NCBI GenBank assembly: GCA_964572855.1
Contig: CAZNGF010000008.1
Location: 1 to 56,428, forward strand
DNA from: CAZNGF01 sp964572855
GTDB taxonomy: Bacteria; Bipolaricaulota; Bipolaricaulia; RBG-16-55-9; JAJCYT01
Direction: 5' to 3'
DNA length: 56,428 nucleotides
Position numbers and translations under genes: made by a program. Below, piece after piece: positions 16,489 through 23,423 of this stretch. Positions within the stretch are counted from its first letter, which is position 1. Every line of letters begins with the position of its first letter. Under the pieces are notes generated by a model. That model did not search any database. It had not been told where the DNA came from and saw only the letters and a program-made list of their open reading frames with translations.

Positions 16489-17130
16489 TCATCGGGGCGC
16501 GCCGAAGTAACCGTTCATGAAGCCGAACGCCTCCAGCGGCCACACGCGCAGGAACGGCTCGCCGATGAAGTCCGCCTGGTCGACGAAGCCCCAGTAGCGG
16601 CTGTCGCGGCTGATGGCCGAATGGTCCCCCAGCACGAAGAAGTGCCCCTCGGGCACGGTCCAGGCCTGCTCGCCCATCTGGCCGGCGGCGTAGTACTCGC
16701 GGTCGAAGGCGGGACCGTTCAGCCGCTGGCCGTCCACGTAGACGCCGCACTCCTCGCGGCTTGCGCTGCGGCAATCCCGAATCCGGACGCTCTCCCCGCC
16801 GAAGGCCACCAGCCGCTTGACCAGCCGTTGGCGCCGTCCTCCCTCCTCGTTCCAGAACACGACGATGTCGCCCCGGTCGGGCGCGCGGAGGTGGTAGGTG
16901 AGCTTGTCGACGAAGAAGCTCGTCCCGATCTCGATGGTGGGCTCCATCGAGCCCGTGGGTACGGTCATGCGGATGACCACGAAGGACCACATGAGCCAAG
17001 CCAGCAGCAGGGCCACGACGACCACCTGCACCCAGCTTAAAAGCGACTCCAGCCCGCCTGAGGTGCGCACGCCGATCCCGTTCAGCAACCGGACGAGCCA
17101 CGGCTTCTTGGTTGCTTCTTGCTTGTTCAA
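16489..17130 (-). CDS. lepB: Signal peptidase I
   Basis: 213 residues. Cleaves signal peptides on the outer face of the inner membrane. One N-terminal anchor (WVQVVVVALLLAWLMWSFVVI, about 33-53); catalytic Ser 61 in PTGSMEPT; general base Lys 105 in RQRLVKRLVAFGG; C-terminal signature GHFFVLGDHSAISRDSRYWG. A TTG start at 17130 is chosen: GAGGGGG lies 4 bases upstream, and the next upstream start (17193) lies above the -10 box at 17177-17182. First gene of a unit with the two small membrane proteins. Confidence 0.93.
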   Translation of the reverse strand: MNKQEATKKPWLVRLLNGIGVRTSGGLESLLSWVQVVVVALLLAWLMWSFVVIRMTVPTGSMEPTIEIGTSFFVDKLTYHLRAPDRGDIVVFWNEEGGRRQRLVKRLVAFGGESVRIRDCRSASREECGVYVDGQRLNGPAFDREYYAAGQMGEQAWTVPEGHFFVLGDHSAISRDSRYWGFVDQADFIGEPFLRVWPLEAFGFMNGYFGAPR

Positions 17131-17176
17131 ATAGCCCCCTCTTGGTTCCGCCAGCGCGAGACGTCGCCAGGTTGCC

Positions 17177-17205
17177 AGTATAGGGAGGGGCAATTAGACT
17201 GGCAA
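17177..17205 (-). promoter_or_regulatory. Promoter of lepB
   Basis: Minus-strand -35 TTGCCA (17200-17205), 17-base spacer, -10 TATACT (17177-17182). It fixes the start of lepB downstream of 17177. Confidence 0.75.
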
Positions 17206-17303
17206 TTCCGGTCCCTCCGCGTCGACGAACCGAGGGGCCGCGCTCCCCTTATGGTTGATCACGAACGCCGCAACGCCCCCGCGACCGGGGCCGCCGGGGG
17301 GCC

Positions 17304-17783
17304 ATGCCCCCGCTGAGCCAGCTCGCGCTCGTGCTGGCCGTGGCTGCCCTGCCCGTGAGCGAGCTGCGGGGCGCGATCCCGCTGGCGCTCCTGCGCTTCG
17401 AGTTCGACCCGTGGCTGGCCTACGGCGCGGGCGTGCTCGGCAATCTGCTGCCCGTGCCGTTTCTGTTGCTGGGGCTCGAGAGGCTGATCGCGTGGGCGCC
17501 CCGCGTGCCCCTCTTGCGCGACGGGGTACGCTGGTGGACCGCGCGCACGCGCCGCAAGCACTCCAAGGCGTTCGAGCGCTTCGGCGCGCTGGCGCTCGTG
17601 CTGTTTGTGGCCGTGCCGCTCCCGGTCACGGGCGCGTGGACGGGCAGCCTGGCCGCCGTGCTGTTTGGGGTACCGCTGCGCTGGAGCGCGCTGCTCATCG
17701 CGCTTGGCGTCTTGCTCGCCGGCGTCGTCGTCTCGCTGGCCACGCTCGTGGGTGCGGGGTTGTTTCAGGCACCCGGCCCCTGA
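17304..17783 (+). CDS. Small multidrug-export family membrane protein (COG2426)
   Basis: 159 residues. Family features: LPVSELRGAIPLAL near residues 16-29, a conserved middle RTRRKHSKAFERFGALALVLFVAVPLPVTGAWTGSLAA (about 81-118), and four or five membrane helices. COG2426 proteins are annotated as small multidrug exporters, but direct evidence is thin. The ATG at 17304 has a weak ribosome site (CCGGGGGG). It is divergent from lepB. Confidence 0.8.
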   Translation: MPPLSQLALVLAVAALPVSELRGAIPLALLRFEFDPWLAYGAGVLGNLLPVPFLLLGLERLIAWAPRVPLLRDGVRWWTARTRRKHSKAFERFGALALVLFVAVPLPVTGAWTGSLAAVLFGVPLRWSALLIALGVLLAGVVVSLATLVGAGLFQAPGP

Positions 17784-17788
17784 ACCGG

Positions 17789-17817
17789 TTGCTGACACGC
17801 CGCTTTTCCGTTATAAG
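17789..17817 (+). promoter_or_regulatory. Promoter of the exported protein gene at 17848
   Basis: -35 TTGCTG (17789-17794), 17-base spacer, -10 TATAAG (17812-17817), 30 bases before the ATG. Confidence 0.55.
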
Positions 17818-17847
17818 TGGGGGAAAGGGCGCCGCAAGGAGGAACCG

Positions 17848-18351
17848 ATGAAATACGCCACCGCCGCTCTCACGATGACGCTCGCGCTCGCGCTGGCGTT
17901 CGCCGCGCCGAACGTTTCCGCGCAATCCATCGACTGGAACGCCGCTGCGGAGTCCGCCGGCGCGCCGTTGCAGTTGGAACCGGGCTGGTTGGCGCAAGGG
18001 GCGTGGAGCTGGGGCAGCAGCCTGCGCTGGACCGATGCGGGCTCCGACCCCGCACTGCAGCAGACGCTCGCGCTCAGCTGGCGGGGCCTGCTCAACGACG
18101 AAGTCGACACGCGGGTCACGGTGGGGCGCATCTCCGGCGGCGGCCAGATGAGCCCGTTTGTGAGGGCGAATTTCGGTTTCGAGGGCGCGCGCTTCCAGTT
18201 CAGCTGGAGCGAGCGCGACTGGGCCGGTAGCGTCCGCTGGAACGTGTTCCCCGGGCTGACCGTCCAGATGAACGTGCTGAGCAACCGCCCCCAGACCACC
18301 GAGCTCGCCTTCGCCCGCGACTGCCCCGCGTTCGCCGGGCATTGCTTCTAG
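17848..18351 (+). CDS. Exported beta-rich protein of unknown function
   Basis: 167 residues; ATG with AAGGAGG 5 bases upstream. Signal peptide MKYATAALTMTLALALAFAAPNVSAQ. The mature part is Trp-rich and beta-patterned (WGSSLRWTDAGSD, QTLALSWRGLL, RFQFSWSERDWAGSVRWNVFPGLTVQMNVLSN) and ends with Cys and Phe (AGHCF). It may be a small outer-membrane or periplasmic beta protein. The gene stands alone between its own promoter and the tRNA-Ala promoter. Confidence 0.7.
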   Translation: MKYATAALTMTLALALAFAAPNVSAQSIDWNAAAESAGAPLQLEPGWLAQGAWSWGSSLRWTDAGSDPALQQTLALSWRGLLNDEVDTRVTVGRISGGGQMSPFVRANFGFEGARFQFSWSERDWAGSVRWNVFPGLTVQMNVLSNRPQTTELAFARDCPAFAGHCF

Positions 18352-18367
18352 GCGCCGAACGCGGCGG

Positions 18368-18396
18368 TTGAACGCCGCTGTAGGCGTCGGTATACT
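18368..18396 (+). promoter_or_regulatory. Promoter of tRNA-Ala
   Basis: -35 TTGAAC (18368-18373), 17-base spacer, -10 TATACT (18391-18396), 10 bases before the tRNA. Confidence 0.85.
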
Positions 18397-18406
18397 GTCC
18401 AAACTT

Positions 18407-18482
18407 GGGGATATAGCTCAGTTGGGAGAGCGTTCGGATGGCATCCGAAAGGTCAGGGGTTCGAGTCCCCTTATCTCCACCA
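18407..18482 (+). tRNA. tRNA-Ala (anticodon GGC)
   Basis: 76 nt including an encoded CCA. Acceptor GGGGATA/TATCTCC, D arm GCTC/GAGC, anticodon stem TTCGG/CCGAA with loop ATGGCAT, T arm AGGGG-TTCGAGT-CCCCT, discriminator A. Confidence 0.95.
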
Positions 18483-18542
18483 CCCCCCTTGAAGTCCAAG
18501 CACAGAGGACACAGAGCTCCACAGAGATCACGCTTAGAAGCC

Positions 18543-18572
18543 TTGTCCCGCCTTTCTCACCTGCGCTACAAT
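18543..18572 (+). promoter_or_regulatory. Possible promoter of urocanate hydratase
   Basis: -35-like TTGTCC (18543-18548), 18-base spacer, -10 TACAAT (18567-18572), 19 bases before the ATG. Confidence 0.5.
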
Positions 18573-18591
18573 CCGCTCGGGAGGGATGACC

Positions 18592-20189
18592 ATGAGCACG
18601 GAGTCCCAACGCGTGATCCGCGCCCCGCGCGGCACGCAGCTGAGCTGCAAGAGCTGGCTCACCGAGGCGCCCCTGCGCATGCTGATGAACAACCTCGACC
18701 CCGAGGTGGCGGCCGACCCCCAGCGCTTGATCGTCTACGGCGGCACGGGGCGGGCCGCCCGCAGTTGGGAGGACTTCGACAAGATCGTCGAGACGCTCCG
18801 GCGCCTGGAAACGAACGAGACGCTCCTGGTCCAGTCCGGCAAGCCCGTGGCCGTGTTCGAAACCCACGAGGACGCGCCGCGCGTGTTGATCGCCAACGCG
18901 CTGCTCGTGCCCGACTGGGCCACCTGGGACAAGTTCCGCGAGCTCGAGCGGCTGGGGCTGACCATGTACGGCCAGATGACCGCCGGCTCCTGGATCTACA
19001 TCGGCACGCAGGGCATCCTGCAGGGCACGTTTGAGACGTTCGCCGAGTGCGCGCGCCAGCGCTTCGGCGGCGAGCTGCGCGGGAAATTCGTGCTGAGCGC
19101 GGGGCTCGGCGAGATGGGCGGGGCGCAGCCGCTGGCGATCGCGATGAACGGCGGGACCGCGCTGGTGGTCGAGGTCGACCCCGAGCGCATCGCCCGGCGC
19201 CTGCGGACGCGCTACCTGGACCGGGCGGTCGAGGACCTGGACGAGGCGCTCGCGCTAATCCGCACCTCCGTCAAGGCGCGCGAGCCGGTCTCGATCGGGC
19301 TGCTGGGCAACGCCGCCGACGTCTACCCCGAGCTGGTGCGCCGCGGGGTCACGCCCGACGTCGTCACCGACCAGACCTCGGCCCACGACGAGCTCAACGG
19401 CTACGTGCCCGACGGGCTCAGCCTGTCCGAGGCGCTCGCGCTGCGCGAGCGCGACCCCGACGACTACATCCGGCGCGCTTACGACGCGATGGCGCGACAC
19501 GTGGCGGCCATGAACGCCATGCTGGACCGGGGCGTGGTCGTCTTCGACTACGGAAACAACCTGCGCGGGCAAGCGCAAACCGGCGGCCTGGAGGACGCGT
19601 TCCGATTCCCCGGCTTCGTGCCGGCGTTCGTGCGGCCGCTGTTCTGCGCGGGCAAGGGCCCGTTCCGCTGGGCCGCGCTCTCGGGCGACCCGGAAGACAT
19701 CCGCCGCACGGACCGGGCCATTTTGGAGCTCTTCCCCGAGGACGAGGCGCTGCACCGCTGGATCACGCAAGCCCAGCAGCGCGTTCAGTTCCAGGGGCTG
19801 CCGGCGCGCATCTGCTGGCTGGGCTACGGGGAACGCGCCCGGGCGGGGCTTGCGTTCAACGCGCTCGTGCGCGACGGCGAGGTCTCGGCCCCGATCGTCA
19901 TCGGGCGGGACCACCTGGACGCGGGTTCGGTGGCCTCGCCCTACCGCGAGACGGAAGACATGAAGGACGGCTCCGACGCGATCGCCGACTGGCCGGTGCT
20001 GAACGCGCTACTCAACGCCGTCAACGGCGCCACCTGGGTGAGCGTCCACCACGGCGGCGGGGTCGGGATCGGCAAGAGCCTGCACGCGGGCATGGTCGTG
20101 GTGGCCGACGGGAGCGAAGCCGCCGACGCGCGCCTGAGACGCGTGCTCACGGGCGACCCCGGCCTGGGCGTCGTGCGCCACGCGGACGC
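18592..20189 (+). CDS. hutU: Urocanate hydratase (3' end lost in gap)
   Basis: 533 residues visible of about 550. Converts urocanate to imidazolone propionate in histidine breakdown, using tightly bound NAD. Seen: LLVQSGKPVAVFETH, MTAGSWIYIGTQGILQGTFETF, LSAGLGEMGGAQPLA (NAD fold), FDYGNNLRGQA, and near the end NGATWVSVHHGGGVGIGKSLHAG. The start at 18592 is chosen over an ATG two codons earlier because GGGAGGG precedes it at a proper distance. The last residues fall in the N run. No other hut gene is in the window. Confidence 0.95.
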
Positions 20190-20289
20190 NNNNNNNNNNN
20201 NNNNNNNNNNNNNNNNNNNNNNNNNNNNNNNNNNNNNNNNNNNNNNNNNNNNNNNNNNNNNNNNNNNNNNNNNNNNNNNNNNNNNNNNN
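20190..20289. other. Assembly gap (100 N)
   Basis: Exactly 100 Ns, the conventional length for a scaffold join of unknown size. It cuts the 3' ends of two convergent genes. Confidence 0.99.
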
Positions 20290-20753
20290 CGGTTGCAGGG
20301 GACGAACGCGCTGCGGTGCCAGCCGTTGCCCCAGACGTATTTGTCCGCCAAGCGCTCCTCCTCGTCGTAGAGCAACGCGGTATTCCCGTTTGAGTTGCAC
20401 CAGACGTACTGCGGGCCCCACTGCAGGTGGCCGCCGCTGCCGTCTTCAGCGCAGGTGCGGCTGTACTTGAGCGCCTCCGGGCCGGTGTGGACGATCAGTT
20501 GCTTGCCCGGGTTCAGGCGGCAATCGTCCGGGAAGGTGAACTCGTAGCGCGGGCGGCCGAACAGGGTCCAGCCCGACAGGTCGACCGGCTGCTCGCCGTT
20601 GTTGAGCACGAAGAAGTACTCGTCCGCACCGTCGGGGTACATGTCCAGCATGATGACCGCGTGGGGCGAATCGTTCGGGGGCGCCGCCCCGAAGAAGAAG
20701 ATCGACAGGGTCACCAACGCCGCGCCAACGATCCAAACCGCCCACTCGCGCAT
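20290..20753 (-). CDS. Exported Lamin-tail-domain protein (3' end lost in gap)
   Basis: 154 residues visible. N-terminal hydrophobic signal or anchor (WAVWIVGAALVTLSIFFFGAAPP), then one Lamin-tail domain (LTD): EYFFVLNNGEQPVDLSGWTLFG, YEFTFPDDCRLNPGKQLIVHTGP, NTALLYDEEERLADKYVWG. This pattern of unaffected-fold, sugar- or DNA-binding-like beta domains is common in exported bacterial proteins. ATG at 20753 with AAGGAG 8 bases upstream. A second LTD protein with two domains is at 41267. Likely only a few residues are missing. Confidence 0.8.
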
Positions 20754-20811
20754 GTGCCTCGCTCCTTAATCGATCGGGTTGGGGCCCCAGTTTACCGTCG
20801 GGGACGCCGGA

Positions 20812-20849
20812 AGAAAAGAGAAAGGGCCCCGGACGAACCGAGGCCCTTT
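20812..20849 (-). terminator. Terminator of the SLH/porin-like operon
   Basis: Minus-strand hairpin AAAGGGCCTCGG / CCGGGGCCCTTT with a 5-base loop, followed by CTCTTTTCTTCC. It lies 28 bases after the stop of the porin-like gene. The same design is seen after the paralogue at 1405. Confidence 0.88.
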
Positions 20850-20877
20850 CCCGTTCGATGTGAACTGAAGCTGGGCT

Positions 20878-22275
20878 TTAGAACACGATGCCCAGGTTGA
20901 TGGCCGCACCGCTCATGCCGGTAGACGAGAAGCTCATGTCGGCGCCGAAGTTGAGGGCGCCCGCCTCCGCGCTCAGGCTGAAGCTGGTGAAGGCCCAGTC
21001 CAGGCTGCCGTCGCCGCTCCAAGCCGTGGTCGAGCTCAGCGTCAGGCCGCTGCGGCTGACCGTCAGGGTGGTCTGAAGGTCGGTCACACCCACGCCCTGG
21101 CTTGTCTCGATTACCGTGGACAGGCTCGCCGGGTTCTGGTTCGGGTTCAGCGTCACCGCGAACGTGCCGGTCACCGTGTCGATTGTCAGGTCGCCGCCGT
21201 TATCCACCAAGGTCAGTGTCAGGTTGTCAGCTGACACGACAGTTGTGATTTGGCTCATCGTCAAATTCGTGATGTTGTCGGAAGAAGCGAACACCGTCAC
21301 GTTGGCCAAACCAGCCACGCTGAAGCCCAGCGTGAAGTTGGCGGATACGCCTTCGCCGGGGCGGAACTCGAGCGCGGTGTCGATCGTGACGCCGCCGATC
21401 TCGACGCCCTCGATCAAGATCTTCTCGACCGTGAAGGCCAGCAACGCCTCGGAGGTGCCGTCAATCGCGTCGCTGTCGCCGGCGCAAGCATTGTCGACCT
21501 CACCGGTGAAGCTGCGCTTCTTGATGCGGTTGACGTCCTGCGCGTCGGCACAGATGCCGGCGATGTTGGTCACCGAGATGCCGCTCACGGTCTGGCCCGA
21601 GAGCGTGATCACGTCGCCAAAACCGAACGTCGGGACGTTATTGTCGATAATGTTGTCAGTGCCATCGGTGCCACCAGCAAAGTTATAGGTTTCAGAGGCC
21701 AGGAAATGATCATGCTCATGGGTGCCACCACCCGCGCCATGAATGTCCGGGAAGTCGACGTCTTCCAGCAGCGCCAGGTTGTTGAGCGTGATGCCGGCGA
21801 TGTTGAGCTCCATCTCGACGCGCTTCTTCACGAAGCCCACCGCGTTGTCAGACTCGCCGTCACCGTCGGCGTCGCCGATCGGGCCGACGAACTGGCCGGC
21901 GCACTGGCCGATTACGGTGCCGCTGGTGTTGTCGCCGCCGCCGGCGCTGAAGGCGTCACAGCCGAAGGGCGGGGCGAACACGAACTGGTCGAACACGCTG
22001 AGCGCGCCCAGGTTGGTGGTCAGGCTCAGGATGGCGAACTCGACGCCCGTGGTGCCAAAGCCCAGGTCGGCGCCGAAGGTCAGGCCGCTGAGCGTGACGT
22101 TGACCTGGAGGTTGGCCTGCAGGTCGATGTCAAAGATGACCGCCTCGAAGGCGTTGGTCTGCGGGTCGAGCGCGATGTCGATGTCGAAGCTGCCGGTGAC
22201 GTCCGCCTTGGACATCGTTGCGACTCCGGCAACGAGTACGAGAGCTAGAAAGGCCGAGAGAATCCTTCTAGACAT
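20878..22275 (-). CDS. Porin-like beta-rich exported protein, complete paralogue
   Basis: 465 residues. ATG at 22275 with AAGGAGGA 6 bases upstream. Signal peptide MSRRILSAFLALVLVAGVATMSKA, then DVTGSFDIDIALDPQT as in the gene at 1-1374. The remaining chain is beta-patterned, with a His/Asp patch (HGAGGGTHEHDHF, about 165-177), four Cys, and a C-terminal run AGALNFGADMSFSS...INLGIVF ending in Phe. It is 102 bp downstream of the SLH/coiled-coil gene with no clear promoter between, so probably one transcript. Inferred: outer-membrane barrel equivalent to Thermotogota Omp-beta. No named family recognised with certainty. Confidence 0.82.
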   Translation of the reverse strand: MSRRILSAFLALVLVAGVATMSKADVTGSFDIDIALDPQTNAFEAVIFDIDLQANLQVNVTLSGLTFGADLGFGTTGVEFAILSLTTNLGALSVFDQFVFAPPFGCDAFSAGGGDNTSGTVIGQCAGQFVGPIGDADGDGESDNAVGFVKKRVEMELNIAGITLNNLALLEDVDFPDIHGAGGGTHEHDHFLASETYNFAGGTDGTDNIIDNNVPTFGFGDVITLSGQTVSGISVTNIAGICADAQDVNRIKKRSFTGEVDNACAGDSDAIDGTSEALLAFTVEKILIEGVEIGGVTIDTALEFRPGEGVSANFTLGFSVAGLANVTVFASSDNITNLTMSQITTVVSADNLTLTLVDNGGDLTIDTVTGTFAVTLNPNQNPASLSTVIETSQGVGVTDLQTTLTVSRSGLTLSSTTAWSGDGSLDWAFTSFSLSAEAGALNFGADMSFSSTGMSGAAINLGIVF

Positions 22276-22377
22276 TTGAGTCCTCCTTAAAAGTTTTGTT
22301 GGGTTGCAACTCCAGTCGTGCAAGCTGCAGGGGTTCTTCCTTGCTGGGCGCTGCGCACCACCTCCTCGAGATTTGAT

Positions 22378-23079
22378 CTATGTCATCGTCGCCAACGCAA
22401 CGCCGATGATCCCGATGAACAGCCCGGAAATGGCGATGATAAAGTTGGCGTTGGCTTGCTGTTGCACCTTCTTCAGTTGTTCCGGCGCGGCGGCCGAGGC
22501 CCCGTCCCCACCGAGCTGCCGGCTCAGCCGATTGACCTCGCTCTGCAGCGCGCTGATGGTCTCCTCGGCCTGCGTCAGGCGGTTGCTTATCTGGGGGGAC
22601 ACCCCATCGTCGCGCGGGAGGTCGGCCACCTGGGCCTTGAGCCCGTCGAGCTCGCCGGCGTTCTGTTCGACCTGATCCGACAACTCGAACATCAACTCTT
22701 GCAGCGCGTTGACGTCTTCCTCGTTGACGAGGCTCGGGTTTCTGCTCACGAAGCGTATGGCGCGCGACACCAGGGCCGCGGCCGAGTAACGGCTTAAGGG
22801 CTCCTCGCCGTCGAAGGTGCCGTTGGGCAACCCCGTGATGATGCCGTTTTCAACCAGATATTTCAGGTCCTCCACGACCCAGTGGTCGGAGGGGACGTCG
22901 ATAAACAGGATGGGATTGGAAACGGACTGCGCGCTGTTGGACGTGGTCGTCGTTCCGCTTCCGCTGTCGTTGGCGGGGGTGTCGGGGTCGTTGGGCGCGC
23001 CGCCGTCGGCATGGCCCAACGGCGCCGAGAAGATCAACATGAACCCACAGAGCACGATAAAGAACAAACCCCTGGCCAT
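22378..23079 (-). CDS. SLH-domain, coiled-coil, C-terminally anchored protein (Omp-alpha-like)
   Basis: 233 residues. ATG at 23079 with AAGGAGG 4 bases upstream. Order: signal peptide (ARGLFFIVLCGFMLIFSAPLGHA, 1-24), Ser/Thr-rich linker, one SLH domain (FIDVPSDHWVVEDLKYLVENGIITG...LSRYSAAALVSRAIRFV, about 58-112), coiled coil (about 120-190, DVNALQELMFELSDQVEQNAGEL and later heptads), and a C-terminal membrane helix (NFIIAISGLFIGIIGVALATM). Known: Thermotoga Omp-alpha has this architecture and bridges cell wall and outer membrane as a rod. Tandem near-consensus promoters upstream imply high expression. Confidence 0.85.
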   Translation of the reverse strand: MARGLFFIVLCGFMLIFSAPLGHADGGAPNDPDTPANDSGSGTTTTSNSAQSVSNPILFIDVPSDHWVVEDLKYLVENGIITGLPNGTFDGEEPLSRYSAAALVSRAIRFVSRNPSLVNEEDVNALQELMFELSDQVEQNAGELDGLKAQVADLPRDDGVSPQISNRLTQAEETISALQSEVNRLSRQLGGDGASAAAPEQLKKVQQQANANFIIAISGLFIGIIGVALATMT

Positions 23080-23136
23080 AAAGCCTCCTTGCGAGGTGAT
23101 GGATTCAACCTCCTGGAGTTGCTTTTTCCCCGTTGC

Positions 23137-23166
23137 ATTATAGGTCAATTTTTCCTTCCTTGTCAA
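23137..23166 (-). promoter_or_regulatory. Proximal promoter of the SLH/porin-like operon
   Basis: Minus-strand -35 TTGACA (23161-23166) and -10 TATAAT (23137-23142), both full consensus, 18-base spacer. It lies 57 bases before the ATG. Confidence 0.9.
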
Positions 23167-23227
23167 GCCCAATTGATGCTTCAGTACGAAAAACCCCTCC
23201 CTCTCGTTCCTCAACGAAGTGGGGGGT

Positions 23228-23257
23228 ATTATAGACCACTTTCCCTGACCCCGTCAA
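23228..23257 (-). promoter_or_regulatory. Distal promoter of the SLH/porin-like operon
   Basis: Minus-strand -35 TTGACG (23252-23257), 18-base spacer, -10 TATAAT (23228-23233). It is in tandem with the proximal promoter about 90 bases downstream. Confidence 0.8.
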
Positions 23258-23408
23258 GTCTAGTGGATCACCGTGAGCCCGATTGCAGGCGTCCGTAACC
23301 CAAAAGGCTCACCCCGTGCCGCCCGAGCACACCCCCGAAATCGGCGCCCCCGTCACGTGACCCCAGCCGTCCGCCCTTGCGTCCTTTCCCGGCGGCGCCC
23401 CCCTCGCC

Positions 23409-23414
23409 TATAAT
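23409..23414 (+). promoter_or_regulatory. -10 box for a probably leaderless mRNA
   Basis: TATAAT ends 9 bases before the ATG at 23424. A start site 6-8 bases after the box would leave almost no leader, and there is no ribosome site before the ATG. Confidence 0.6.
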
Positions 23415-23423
23415 CGGTGTACT

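Larger units (their letters stand above)
23080..23423. other. Divergent promoter region
   Basis: 344 bases between the SLH gene (minus) and the PKD-domain gene (plus). It holds two minus-strand promoters and one plus-strand -10 box listed separately. No additional gene is seen. Confidence 0.8.
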
